From the NCBI RefSeq assembly GCF_004193775.1, contig NC_041004.1, positions 6,781,309-6,845,308 on the forward strand: DNA of 64,000 nt, read 5' to 3'. The DNA comes from Glycine soja (lineage: Eukaryota; Streptophyta; Magnoliopsida; Fabales; Fabaceae). Below the pieces are notes generated by a model, which saw only the letters and a list, made by a program, of their open reading frames with translations, was not told the DNA's origin and did not search any database. The translations under genes were made by a program, and so were the position numbers. This document shows, piece by piece, positions 26,301-35,219 of the stretch; the stretch's first letter is position 1, and each line of letters opens with the position of its first letter.

Positions 26301-28764
26301 AAACAGAAACTTTCCATCAAAACTTTTATATTATCAAGTTTATCCTGATAATGCTATCTTAGATTATGGTGATTTAGTTCAACACCTGGCACTTATGGTT
26401 GATGTGGAACCTATTAGTCTTGATGAAGCCATCATAAGCAAAGTATGGAAATCGACTATGGAAGAAGAATTGAAGAGTATTGAGAAGAATCATACCTCGG
26501 AAATGGTAGAATTACCTCAGAACAAGATTCCTATTGATATCAAATGGGTTTTTAAAGTTAAACTCAAACCAGATAGATCAGTTGCCAAGCATAAGGCTAG
26601 ACTGGTAGCTAAAGGTTTCATGCAGAAGAAAAGGATAGATACTCAGAGGTGTTTGCTCCTGTAGCTAGATTGGAAACTGTGAGGTTGATTGTAGCTTTGG
26701 CGAGTTTGAGAATTGAAAATTATGGCAGCTGGATGTTAAATCAGCTTTCCTCAATGGAACACTTGATGAGGAAGTGTTCATTGCACAACCTCTTGGATTC
26801 ATAAGTAAAGGGAATGAACATAAGTTTCTGAAATTAAGGAAGGCTCTATATGGCTTGAAACAAGCACCTAGGGCTTGGAACAAAAGGATTGATACTTTCC
26901 TTCACAGTGTTGGTTTTCAGAAATGTTCAGTTGAGCATGGAGTTTATGTTAAGGCTGCAAGTTCCACTGAAATCTTTCTTATTTGCTTATATGTGGATGA
27001 CCTATTGATTACTAGTAGTAGTTCAACTAGTATTGAGTTACTCAAGGAAAGCTTAAAGAAGGAATTTGAAATGACAGACTTGGGAATCCTATCATATTTT
27101 TTGGGATTAAAGTTTGCTTATACTGAAAAGGGAATGTTTATGCACCAGAAGAAGTACATTTCAGAGGTACTAAAGAAGTTTAATACAATGGAGTGTAATC
27201 CTACAGAAACTCCAGCTGAATTAAATGTGAAGCTTGTAAGAAGTGAGAATGAGGCTTCAGTTGATGGGACCTTGTTTAGGCAGATTGTTGGTAGCCTGAG
27301 GTTTATCTGTCATAGTAGACTAGAAATTGCCTTCAATGTTGGACTTGTGAATGACCCTAGAGAACCACATTTGTTAGCTGCTAATAGAATCTTGAGATAT
27401 CTAAAGGGAACTCTGGGATATGGAATCATTTTTCCCCATCAAATCAAGAAGGATGGGAGTCTACACCTTGAAGCCTATTTTGATTCTGATTGGTATGGTA
27501 ATTTGGTTGATAGGAGAAGCACTATGGGACAAGTCTTCCTGTTGTCTGGATCTCCTATATCCTGGAGCTCAAAGAAGTAAATAGTAGTCGCACTGTCAAC
27601 TTGCGAAGCAAAATACATTGCAGCATGTTCAACTGCTTGTTAGGCACTATGGTTATCTTCCTTGCTTAGTAAGTTGAAGGTGTTTGTTGGTAACTCTATT
27701 GAATTGCTTGTGGACAGTAAATCAGCTATAGCCTTAGCCAAGAATCCAATATCTCATGGTAGAATCAAACATATAGACACCAAGTTTCACTTCCTTAAGG
27801 ATCAAGTGAACAAGGGTAGAGTCAAGTTGAAGCATTGTAGGACAAAAGTGCAATTGGCAGATATAATGACTAAGTCATTGAAGATTGAAAGGTTTAAGAA
27901 GTTGAGAGAGTACCTGAACGTAGTTTGTTTGTAAGCTTTTGAATCAAAAGGGGGTGTTAGAATGTGATTAAAATAGCTAGTTTTAGTGGATATACTGTAT
28001 AAATAGCTTTTTGACTCCTTCATTATAAAGGGGCTGATTTGAATAACAAAACTTGAATTCTCTCATTTTTGTGTGTGAATCTGCTATTTTCTAACATAAT
28101 AAACTAATTTTTTTAATTACAGATATTTTTTTTCCTTATATTTGAGAGGAAGTAAACATAAACAGAGAAAAACAAAATAGAGCACTGATTATGGGCGTTG
28201 GGGAGCTTACTTGTAATCAAAAGACTTTATTCCTGATAAATCAGCAGCTTTCTTCAAAGCATGTCTCCAGTTTTGCACTGTTGTCAAATTATATTTCTTT
28301 TCATGTTCAGCAAGAGCTTTTTCATAACTCCCCTTTTGATGTCGTACATCTGTGGGATTTACATGGTAGAAAACAGGTATCACAGTTTGTCCATATGTCT
28401 CCCTGCACTCAATTATTTTCACAAGTTCTTCTAGACACCAACGCGAAGAGGAGTAGTTTCCAGAGAATATGGTCAAGGAAATCAATGATCCTTGAATTGC
28501 TCCAACAAGTGATGGCCATATTTCATCTCCCTTCTCAAGTTTATCATCTATGAAGGCATGTATCTGCTTTTGATGAAAAGCCTCAGTCAAATAACCAAGA
28601 AAACCGTGACGGATGTCCTCCCCCCTGAAGCTAACAAAAACATCATACTTTATTTGAGGACTATTATCTGATATTTCACCCGTCAATCCCGAGATAAGCA
28701 TGAGATCACAAAGAAGAAGAACAACATATTTTATTTGAGAAGCTCCGGAAGAAGAATATGCCAT
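7602..28764 (-). CDS. TIR-NBS-LRR disease resistance protein, four coding exons, 915 aa, 18.2-kb intron 1
   Basis: Coding exons are 28764-28211, 9997-8881, 8770-8456 and 8363-7602. Every junction has GT/AG signals and the joined frame is open (554+1117+315+762 nt, 915 codons plus stop). The order is TIR (about residues 36-175), NB-ARC (about 185-555), then a short LRR region. This family works in the cytoplasm or nucleus as an intracellular immune receptor: effector recognition leads to oligomerisation, and the TIR domain then acts as an NADase. Intron 1 (28210-9998) holds at least four transposons. The LRR part is short for the family, and the last about 100 residues are unlike the usual C-terminal region. 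An untranslated exon is likely at 29076-28983 (acceptor GCAG, donor GAGAG|GTAAGT), followed by an acceptor TTTTGCAG at 28808. Expression depends on splicing the very large intron, which sequence alone cannot prove. Confidence 0.75.
8456..8770 (-). CDS. TNL exon 3: NB-ARC/LRR linker and first leucine-rich repeats
   Basis: The acceptor is TGGAAG|GG and the donor ATACAG|GTAAAC, both phase 0. It reads [20 protein letters not shown], then the family's [13 protein letters not shown] small insertion with three histidine-proline repeats follows ([19 protein letters not shown]), then [19 protein letters not shown] and [20 protein letters not shown]. The tripled 'Y/VDxFPH' unit looks like a local in-frame repeat expansion. 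Confidence 0.85.
8881..9997 (-). CDS. TNL exon 2: NB-ARC domain
   Basis: The acceptor is TTGTATAG|G and the donor AATAAG|GTAAAA. Motifs in order are: NEVELLGEI linker; P-loop [17 protein letters not shown] ([19 protein letters not shown]); kinase-2 [54 protein letters not shown] variant [39 protein letters not shown] ([13 protein letters not shown]); and [17 protein letters not shown] at the end. All nucleotide-binding residues expected by eye are present, so ADP/ATP switching looks possible. The P-loop codons are the usual target of miR482/miR2118-family microRNAs in legumes. Confidence 0.92.
9800..9845 (+). promoter_or_regulatory. candidate miR482/miR2118/miR1510-type target site over the P-loop
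   Basis: The plus strand reads 'tttccaataccacccatacc', the complement of the P-loop codons. It looks like the CCxCCCAT(A/T)CC core of miRNAs known to target legume NBS-LRR genes and trigger phased siRNAs. The miRNA sequences are from memory and the pairing was not scored. Confidence 0.35.
10192..11476. mobile_element. hAT-like non-autonomous element with GA-rich internal repeats
   Basis: The left end is 'cagggatggcaaaacagg' and the right end 'cctgcccgttttaccatccc', forming inverted ends like hAT elements. The 8-bp flanks ctaaaacc and ctaacatc are 6/8 identical; in the second copy (47373-48590) they are ctaacacc/ctaacact. No transposase is present. The inside is a GA-rich minisatellite (10508-11190) flanked by 'gggccaaccca' type sequence. 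It was present before the segment duplication. Confidence 0.6.
10508..11190. repeat. about 250-bp GA-rich tandem units
   Basis: Three diverged units contain 'gtgagtccgtgactgagagc' and 'gtgacacaaagaaggac' followed by GAGAGAGA runs. They begin near 10570, 10818 and 11070. Short open frames through this block are products of the repeat and not genes. Confidence 0.75.
11981..14691. mobile_element. solo LTR (2.7 kb) of an LTR retrotransposon, probably Ty3/gypsy
   Basis: It starts TGTAACATCCCA and ends GGGTGTCACA (TG...CA). It is flanked by a perfect 5-bp TSD 'tattt' (11976-11980 and 14692-14696). The second copy has the empty site 'cctatttaatattc' near 49225. There is no internal coding region. 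Inside are two diverged copies, about 400 bp apart, of a block with 'acaataacccgaccag' and 'taggttcctagttaggaacc'. An inverted relative of its first 0.8 kb lies at 54811-55688. The superfamily assignment is tentative. Confidence 0.75.
13130..13770. repeat. internal direct repeat in the solo LTR, period about 404 bp
   Basis: 'acaataac(c/t)cgaccagt' occurs at about 13155 and 13559. Each is followed by the 'aggaaccagtgttaaa' block and 'aacacgagtgtgaggtcgtg'. The second unit carries an extra 40-bp duplication of 'tgtaggtttcctat...aggaacc'. Confidence 0.75.
14697..15690. other. intron-1 spacer, no gene recognised
   Basis: Low-complexity plant intergenic sequence with GTTGTTGTGGTGG-rich stretches near 15160-15350. 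It is colinear with 49228-50975 in the second copy, except that copy 2 has a hairpin-array element inserted (49650-50386). Confidence 0.6.
15757..16082. mobile_element. MITE-like inverted repeat
   Basis: The left arm (taaggcttaaataac ... tcaatttttgttttgagtc) is mirrored by the right arm (gattcaaaacaaaaatcaaa ... aaacatatttaaatcttta). Long imperfect arms with no coding potential suggest a Mutator-type miniature element. Exact ends and TSD are not certain. Confidence 0.45.
16083..16476. other. spacer with a CT-rich, leader-like stretch
   Basis: 16200-16330 is richer in C and T than its surroundings (ttctgattctcttccgtctt). It resembles a promoter/5' leader fragment, but no gene follows on either strand. 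Confidence 0.3.
16500..16895. repeat. CACTA subterminal repeat array, left
   Basis: About six units of 60 bp combine 'tacctacaa' with 'tgtaggtaaaact' in inverted order, so each unit can form a hairpin. Minus-strand open frames here are repeat read-through. Confidence 0.8.
17250..21380 (+). pseudogene. AQR: Aquarius (intron-binding spliceosomal helicase) gene fragments
   Basis: It is recognised by near-family sequence: [20 protein letters not shown] at the start, then [20 protein letters not shown] and [14 protein letters not shown]. Exons by eye: about 17250-17643 (frameshift near 17460), 17724-17813 ([18 protein letters not shown]), 18358-18518 ([20 protein letters not shown]), about 19785-20167 ([19 protein letters not shown]), 20292-20555 ([19 protein letters not shown]) and 21308-21380 ([20 protein letters not shown]). 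The last exon stops just after the Walker A motif [12 protein letters not shown] replaces Trp near 19822, and several central exons and all of the helicase core are missing. Aquarius is an SF1 helicase of the spliceosomal intron-binding complex; this copy cannot encode it. Retained introns show capture at the DNA level. Confidence 0.85.
18519..19784. other. non-Aquarius filler between the captured exons
   Basis: 18690-19560 does not read as Aquarius on either strand. It includes a moderately GC-rich stretch (18780-18850) and then AT-rich DNA. 19690-19800 has a short direct repeat ('aaccttatgaatgatttttc' three times). It may be a second captured fragment or an old insertion. Confidence 0.4.
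21421..21744. repeat. CACTA subterminal repeats, right
   Basis: Units of 'tttacctac' and 'gtaggtaaaa' mirror the left array. The terminus is 'gtaaaagtcatttttcttgt', then agta. Confidence 0.75.
21745..23694. other. AT-rich intron sequence, no gene seen
   Basis: Very AT-rich with many stops in all frames. From about 22990 onwards it is colinear with 50990-51677 of the second copy; the part before that has no counterpart there. Confidence 0.7.
23695..23836 (+). repeat. copia 5' LTR (142 bp)
   Basis: TGTTAGAATG...TTTCTAACA. Short for a plant copia LTR, with a TATA-like stretch 'cattataaagg'. Confidence 0.95.
23859..27934 (+). pseudogene. copia gag-pol polyprotein, disrupted
   Basis: Gag: about 23859-24800, with frame changes and a zinc knuckle ([14 protein letters not shown] near 24750). 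Protease: about 24935 ([13 protein letters not shown]). GAG-pre-integrase: about 25335 ([15 protein letters not shown]). Integrase: about 25510-25990 ([13 protein letters not shown], then RTDEGGEF). Reverse transcriptase: about 26400-27250 ([20 protein letters not shown]). RNase H: about 27480-27930 ([22 protein letters not shown]). Stop codons interrupt it at about 25458, 25816, 25981 and 27578, with a frame change near 26640, so no single long polyprotein can be made. It is transcribed antisense to the TNL gene whose intron it occupies. Confidence 0.9.
27955..28096 (+). repeat. copia 3' LTR (142 bp)
   Basis: The same length as the 5' LTR with six substitutions and no indels, about 96% identity by count. 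The insertion is therefore old enough to have drifted. Confidence 0.95.
28211..28764 (-). CDS. TNL exon 1: TIR domain
   Basis: It starts [13 protein letters not shown], followed by a hydrophobic stretch ([14 protein letters not shown]) that may anchor or target the protein, and then TIR motifs: [15 protein letters not shown] (TIR-1), [19 protein letters not shown] (TIR-2), and [12 protein letters not shown], which contains the conserved catalytic-glutamate region of plant TIR NADases. It ends [14 protein letters not shown] then FDYK. The donor is TACAA|GTAAG (GTAAG at 28210-28206). It leaves two bases of a Lys codon, which the NBS exon completes. Confidence 0.9.
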
Positions 28765-28982
28765 TGAATCTGATCACAAACTGTATCTGGCTCGTTCTTG
28801 TTTTGATCTGCAAAAGAATGTCACAATATTATTAAAGGGAGCACAATATGCTATTGAAAAAGAACGACTAGTATGTACTCAAATAAGAAATTTTATCTTA
28901 TTATTAGATCTTTTTCCATTTCATTCTTCTACGCCTTATGTTTGATCCAAATTGAAAATATCACTGTAAAGCAATTACTTAC

Positions 28983-29076
28983 CTCTCGAATGATTTTACC
29001 CAACTGATGTTTTGGCATACGAGGGATCAGATTTTTAACTAAAGCTTACATGTGTAAAGCCATAACCTGCCGAGAC
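28983..29076 (-). other. likely untranslated 5' exon of the TNL gene
   Basis: On the minus strand a stretch is bounded by AATTGCAG|GTCTC and CGAGAG|GTAAGT. It lies upstream of a second acceptor (TTTTGCAG) 40 bp before the start codon. The same signals are present in the second copy (about 52520-52620). Transcript data are needed to confirm it. Confidence 0.4.
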
Positions 29077-29387
29077 CTGCAATTTAAAGTTCCAAAATTA
29101 ACACATTGTATAGGGGTACCCAAAAAATAGCAGCATATAAAATTTTTTAATTTCATTAAAATCCAAAGTATTTAAAAAGTTATTAAGTCATTACTACTTC
29201 GGATCACTTATTTCTTATAAAAAATATTTTTTTTTTTTAATTTCATTACAATCCAAACTTGTATTGTAGTACAGTGGCTGAGGTCCTTCTCGGTACAAAA
29301 ATTAAAATAAAAAAGGCATGTTACTGTTTTGATATATCTGTATGAAAACTATGCATCTTCCAAGTATGAATGGGGAAATTGATAATT

Positions 29388-30358
29388 GGCAACAACTTGA
29401 AAGAACATTAAATTTGGAATTGATGTTACGTAACCCTATTTAAATTCTTGGAAATTTACAACCATTCGTTGGTATATATGGTTTCACTTTCTTCCACGTG
29501 CGTCTCAACTCTCAATTATCTTAATTTATTGAAAATTTATGACGGTGAACTGTACTTGAAATTTAAAAATATTTTTTTAGTCTTTCAATTTTGATAATTT
29601 TTTTGTCCCTAACATAATAAATTGATCACTTTATGATAATTTTTAATACTTTGTGGTGAGTATTTTTTAGTACTTTGAGACAGTTTTAAAATATAAATTC
29701 AAGTAGTTAAAATAAAAATTAATTTTTGTGTGCTAAAAATCGTAATAAAGTATGAATTTATTATCTGAAAGACTAAGAATAATTTGTCAAAATTTAGGGA
29801 AAAAAAATTAAACATTAGATGTAACTCCTTAGACGAATCACATCGATACATCTGTGAGACTATATAATTTCATATAACTTAAAGTAATAATTAGTATTAG
29901 CTATACCAACAAGATGTATTTATTTTTTTTAATAACGTATCACATAAAAACTTAACAATTAAGCATTTTTAGCTTACCACATAAAAACTCCACAATTCTT
30001 TTGGTTTTTTTTTTTTATGAGTGAGGTACGTCCTTCAAGTTTAAGGTTATTGGTCAATCAAAACCGTGAGTGTCGGTACAAATATTCCTTAGTTATAATA
30101 AAAAAAATCTCTAGGGATATATTTATTGAATATCCATTAGTTTTCAAACCAAAAAACATGAAAACATGTATAATATCTTGTTTTTGGGTTCGCCGTAGTT
30201 TGTGGGGCACTAGCCCTACAATTAGTGTCAATCCCTATTCTCTAACGAGGAGTTTGAATGTGTTTTAGTTTTTTTTATTAATTCTTAAAAATTGAATTAT
30301 AAAAATAATATTGAAAAACTATTTTTAAATCATAGAAATGATAGTAGATGTAAAAGGA
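29388..30358. other. AT-rich spacer upstream of the TNL, no gene seen
   Basis: Homology with the second copy stops at 29388, exactly where an LTR begins in copy 2 (52923). 30020-30270 has a short open frame (+) that I do not recognise and take as chance. Confidence 0.5.
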
Positions 30359-32790
30359 TAAGAGGGGGTGAATTAATTTTCCACTAACAAACTTTTAATC
30401 CCCTTCTAAATGATAGACTTAAAATGCACAAGAAGAAACAACAATCAATTTAATAATGTTCTTTAAACATGCAAGAAAAAATTAATTGCAATAAAATAAA
30501 TGAGATAAGGGAAGAGAGAAATGCAAACAAGATTTATACTGGTTCGGCCACTTCTCGTGCCTACGTCCGGTCCTCAATCAATCCACTTGAGATTTTCTAC
30601 TCTCTTTGTAAAAATCCTTTTACAAAGTCTGAACCACACAGGGCAACCCTTTCCTTGTGTTCAGGAATCCTTACAACTTAAGAGACCCTCGATCCCTTAA
30701 TCAATCTCTTTGAATAAGAAAAAGAAGAAGAAGAATTCTCTCTTTAAGAGAAAGATATTACAATTGAAGTTCCTAGATGAAGTCTTTAATAAATTTGTAA
30801 GTGTTTCCGCAAGAGTTGTTGAGAGAGCATTTGACAATGAAGTTTTCTTGAAATATCTCTCTCTTGCTTTTTGAAGTCAGACACACACATATATAGGCCC
30901 TTTGTGCCTTTTCAAAATGGTTTGAAGTGATGTGTCTTTTCAAAAAGTTTTTTCTGAAATTCTTCACTAGTAATCGATTATAGGTTTCTCGTAATTGATT
31001 ACACGGTTATATTTTGAAGGGTCGTGACTTTTGAATTTGAATTTCAAGAGCTCCGTTATTGGTAATCGATTACAAATATTTGGTAATCAATTACAGGTTC
31101 AAAATTCAAATTCAAAATCCTTTTTAACAGCTAATTTTCAAACTTGTCTTTTGATAATCGATTACACTGCCTAGTAATCTTGAAGACACTTTATTTTGAG
31201 GCAAGGCTTGATCTTGAGTTAATCTTGAAACAAGGATTTGTTTGTTGAAACAATCTTGTATTAATCTTGAAGCAATGTTTATTCTTTGAAGCAACCTTGT
31301 TTGATTCTTCTTTGGCATCATCAAAATCATTTATACATACATTCACATTCTCCCCCTTTTAGATGATGACAATCATTATCAAGCAAATTCTTTTTGACAT
31401 TATCAAAACCTAGATGATTTACATTCTCTCCCTTTTGATGATGACAACCACCTGTAGGTTAGGAGCAACAACAAAAAAAATATCTATTTGTATATAGTTT
31501 ATTCTCCCTTGGTTTCGTAATGATTGCTTATATGAGATAGTTGAAGATTTCTTATATAAAAAGCTATCTCATAAAGAATAGATAATTTCCCTTACTCTCT
31601 TATCTTTTATCTATCTCTCCCCTTTTATCAACATAAAAAACAAATCATGAGCAGAGAGGAAAAAACCATTTAGCAATTTATAATGAAAAAGAGTAAAGAA
31701 TGTCGTACCGTACAAGTATCATTTCATCGCCTAAAAGAAAGTATTACCATTTGTTGCAATGTATGAGAGTCAAGTGATACTAAAAGGCATTAAAAAAAAC
31801 TATTTTGCATCCACAAAAATACATATCTAGTATAAAACAATCAAAATATATAAAAAAATTTATCAAAAGTTATCAATAATTAACATAACCTTCAAACACA
31901 ATCATCAAAGACAATCATAACTCTCAAACACAATCATCATAGATAATCAAAAACTCAATCAAAAGCAATCATAAAAAATAATCATCAAAGACAATCAAAA
32001 TTCAATCAAGAACAATCATCAAAAGTTAACAATCATAGGCAAAAATAATCAAAAGTAACCAATCCAAGACAAGTGACCTGTTGGTATCATTTGATACACT
32101 TGTTAGACTTATTGATCAAGTGACCTTTGTTTGTTGTCTCCATAAATCACATATTCACTATCTTTGGGAGAAATATGAATAAACTTTGATGCATCTCCCG
32201 CCATGTGTTTGGAGCAACCACTATTAATGTATCAACTTTGCTCTTCTCTGCTTTCATAGTATTTCAACATGAGACCCAGATTTATGATTTTATTTTCTGA
32301 ATCACTTGAAGAATTTATGTCATTATCTTCCCAAGTGATGTATGCTTTCTTTTCTTTGAAATTCCTCTTGTCGGATTTTTCCATTCTTCTTTTAAAGACA
32401 CGACTCTCGAATCTCATGTGCCCAGGTTGATCGCATTCATAGCATTTTGGGGCTAAGGAGGAATCTTCTTCTTTCTTCTTTGGATTGATGTTTGATTTCC
32501 TTTGATTTCTTTTTTTTATCAGAAATTTATTGAACCTCTTCACAAAAAATTTGAAATCATCATCTTCTTCTATTTCAGTCTAGTCCTCATTGTCATTTTC
32601 TTCTTGAATAGAAGATGATGAGGTTCTAAGTGCTATTCATTTTCTCTTTATATCATTCTCTTCATGTTGATGGAGTCTCATAAGTTCCATTTCATTTTCT
32701 TGAAGTTTTCCAAAGAGAGTGACAAGAGACATATTAGTAAGATCTTTTGATTTTGCAATTGCTGTGACTTTTGGTTGCCATTGCCATGGC
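30359..32790 (-). mobile_element. truncated Ty1/copia element: 3' LTR plus gag, no pol
   Basis: Read on the minus strand: a gag fragment (32790-32232), a spacer, a purine tract AAAAGGGGGAGAA, then the LTR (31347-30359) starting TGTGAATGTATG. The LTR end proper (...TTGGTCCAACA in the sister copy) is missing. The arrangement matches 55747-58980, and neither contains protease, integrase or reverse transcriptase. A 17-bp shared word (atgtaaaaggataagag) marks the truncated left edge in both places. Confidence 0.7.
32232..32543 (-). pseudogene. copia gag fragment with zinc knuckle
   Basis: It contains a CCHC-type knuckle with the last Cys changed (CYECDQPGHMRFES). Family stretches FNKFLIKKRNQRKSN come before and 'KKAYITWEDNDINSSSDSE' after. 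The frame upstream (to about 32790) is broken. Confidence 0.75.
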
Positions 32791-33096
32791 TCTTATATTT
32801 GTCAGCAAAAACAAAGTAACTTTAGTGGCAATACTTGCAGCCATTAAAAAATGGATACTAAAATTAATTATCTAATTCTCAATTCCAGCCTTCCTTGTCC
32901 TTTATAACTGCCAAAAAAAATCAAATTATTACTATTGCTTTAGTATGTATAGCAACCAACCAAATTATTACTTCTATGGTCTTGATAATAATGAAATCAT
33001 TTTTTCTTAAAAATTTAGTTAAATAAAATTAACAGTGTTCTAAGCATACATAATTTTTCTTAAGCAATGGATGAACATCCAAACCTTCCCAACCAA
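32791..33096. other. short spacer, nothing recognised
   Basis: The minus strand has a brief open stretch (MAASIATKVTLFLLTNIRAM) that is not assigned. No repeat structure was seen. Confidence 0.4.
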
Positions 33097-33693
33097 GGTT
33101 ATCAAACTCGAGACTTTATGTAGACTCGTGAGATTTTCATAGACTCAACTCGTAGACTCTTACAAGTTTACTTCATATAAAAATAATAACAAAATATCTA
33201 TAAATAACATATTAATTAAATATTTCAACAATATAATAAAGAAAAATAGTAAATCATAAAGTTCAGAATATTTAAATAACCAAGTCTAGCAGTAATATAT
33301 CACTACTAGGCATTAACTTGAGAGGTTATAGTAGTGATAGATCATTCTCATTGAGAGTTAGAGAACAAATGTTTAATATTATTAAAGGTGAGAATTTTGT
33401 ATTTGAAAATAATACGCTAAATAAAGTTATGATGAATGTTAAATAGGAAGAAAACAATAAAAAATGACTTACATTTTGATCTAATTTTTTTAAATTGCTA
33501 ACTCGTTGAATCGGTGGTAAACTCGAGAGTCTACTGAGTTTACTTAGAGTTTATAGAGTTTACCCAGAATCTACTAAAAAATAGTTTACTCAGAGTCTAC
33601 TAAAAAAATAGTTTACTCAGGAGCCAACTCGTAGAGTACAAGTGAACTCGTAAACTCATAAGAGTTAACGAGTTAACTCAGAGTTTGATAATC
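33097..33693. mobile_element. non-autonomous DNA element with GGTTATCAAACTC ends
   Basis: The left end 'ggttatcaaactcgagac' is mirrored by 'gagtttgataatc' on the right. The interior repeats 'actcgtagactc', 'gagtctactgag' and 'agtttactcagagtctacta'. It has no coding potential, and the superfamily was not determined. Confidence 0.5.
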
Positions 33694-33984
33694 ATGTTCC
33701 CAACACACCAAAAATGTTTCATGTCAATCCTATAAACAATACTGATAATGTAATGTATTCAAAATACTGGATCACCAACTCCAAAGTACCAATTAGTGAA
33801 GAGTAAAGTTGATTGAGCCTCCATTGATCCACACATTGAGTTTGATAATCATGTTCCCAACATACAAAAAATGTTTCATGTCAATCCTATAAACAATACT
33901 AATAATGTAATGTATTCAAAATACAGGACCACCAACTCCAAAGTACCAATTATTGAAGAGTAAAGTTGATCGAGCCTCCATTGA
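33681..33984. repeat. tandem duplication, period 157 bp
   Basis: Two units start at 'gagtttgataatcatgttcc' (33681 and 33838) and are nearly identical through 'gagcctccattga'. The first unit begins inside the terminal repeat of the preceding element. Confidence 0.9.
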
Positions 33985-33996
33985 AAGGTTGATTTA

Positions 33997-34296
33997 CATA
34001 GATATATATAGGGAATTCTAATAACATAATTGTGCATATTCTATCCAAAAGGGATATTCTACTAATAAAAGATTTTGTAATTTTGTATATGTGTCTGCCT
34101 ATGAGGGAGCACACACCACCAAGCAGGATTCGTGCTGATTTTACTGATTCACTATTCCAATTCTGCCCTTATATGTAGTCTACAAGGTAAGCTGGCTTAA
34201 CCACCCCTTCTCTTGGTCTCTTCTCCCTTTTGCACCCTTGTTGCTGGTGTTTCCCCTGTTTCTGGTTTAGTGGGCTTGCTCGTATCATTCATGTCA
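33997..34296 (-). repeat. gypsy 3' LTR, truncated
   Basis: It matches the other LTR from 'catagatatatataggg' to 'cgtatcatt'. It contains 'ggattcgtgctg', the unoccupied version of the CACTA insertion site. Confidence 0.8.
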
Positions 34297-34299
34297 TTC

Positions 34300-34873
34300 C
34301 ATGGCCCTTGGAAATACACCTTGTCCTCAAGGTGTTGGGGTTCAACACATGGCTTCCAAAAGTGATACCGAGATCCCAAGGTTTATTCCGACAAATTGTA
34401 CCTATTTTAGCAGTGGCATGGGCTCCTTTTCCACATTCTGTATAACACCAGTTCTCAATGCATGCGCATGCATCTCTTTTCCACATGTCAAAGTTGCATA
34501 TGCTATTATATGTAGATAAGACACAAACGGGAGTAACAAAGGTTGGATTCAAGCTACCAAGCATTTCCCTGTTAATGAGCAAGTTGGCAACTATAGCATA
34601 AGAATGGAGCCTTGTCTGCATGACCACCTTGAGAAGGTTGATCACCATGACTAAATTGCATAAACAAGAATAAGCAGAAAGTATAATGGGTATGGTGATT
34701 TCATCTGACATGATATTTTGTGCTTTCATTAATTTAAATGTCTCAATAGCTTTATGAGGCAGCAAACAAGTCACATAACTTGATATCATAGTAGGCCATG
34801 ATAACTTGTCTCTATTAGGAATTTTGTCAAACACCACCCAAGCAATGTTGGTAGCTCTATACTGAGTCAACAT
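34300..34873 (-). pseudogene. PPR-protein gene fragment fused to the end of gypsy pol
   Basis: 34873 to about 34630 reads VVFDKIPNRDKLSWPTMISS, then HKAIETFKLMKAQNIMSDEI, a recognisable pentatricopeptide-repeat stretch. 34630-34390 is open but unrecognised (Cys-rich, DACACIENWCYTECGKG). The last part, in another frame, is the gypsy pol tail. PPR proteins bind organellar RNA; this is a fragment of about two repeats with no start or targeting peptide of its own. Confidence 0.55.
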
Positions 34874-34948
34874 ACCGGGCTGGTCGTTCGATGCTCTGAC
34901 ATTTCCATTAATAGTCAGCTTGTGTTTCCTATTGAATTTTTGAACAAT

Positions 34949-35215
34949 TTAGGTCACCATGCTGTTATCAAAATCATCACCTCCCAAGTGAGTATTAGAA
35001 GCAGTGGCTTTCACTTTAAAAATACCCTCCTCAATGGTGAGAAGAGAGACATCAAAAGACCCTCCACCGGGATAAAAAATGAGAGCATTCTTTGCACCTG
35101 AGCTAATGGCCTTCTTCTCGAGTCCATCAACAATGGCGGTCGTGAAAGGCTCGTTGATAATGCGCATCACGTTGAGCCTAGAAATGACACCATCATCCTT
35201 GGAAGCATGATATCA
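34949..35215 (-). pseudogene. HSP70 chaperone gene fragment
   Basis: The translation has the HSP70 nucleotide-binding-domain landmarks: [15 protein letters not shown], then an altered [15 protein letters not shown] phosphate-loop region and '[14 protein letters not shown]'. Only about 85 codons are present, with unusual replacements ([18 protein letters not shown]), so the ATPase cannot fold. It lies between the gypsy protease and the PPR piece on the same strand. Confidence 0.8.
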
Positions 35216-35219
35216 TGAG

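Larger units (their letters stand above)
23695..28096 (+). mobile_element. Ty1/copia retrotransposon, full structure, degenerate coding
   Basis: Two 142-bp LTRs (23695-23836 and 27955-28096; 6 differences counted) enclose a primer-binding site TGGTATCAAGAG (from 23840) and a purine tract (27945-27954, tcaaaagggg). A perfect 5-bp TSD 'taata' flanks it (23690-23694 and 28097-28101). The second segment copy has the unoccupied site (aataaatataataaactatt, near 51670), so insertion followed the duplication. Domain order GAG-PR-INT-RT-RH is copia type. The coding region has several stops and frameshifts, so it is non-autonomous today. Confidence 0.95.

Noticed and set aside
28191..28553. 120-aa plus-strand frame (and 51813-52085)
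   Set aside because: It is antisense to the TIR exon and conserved only because the TIR exon is.
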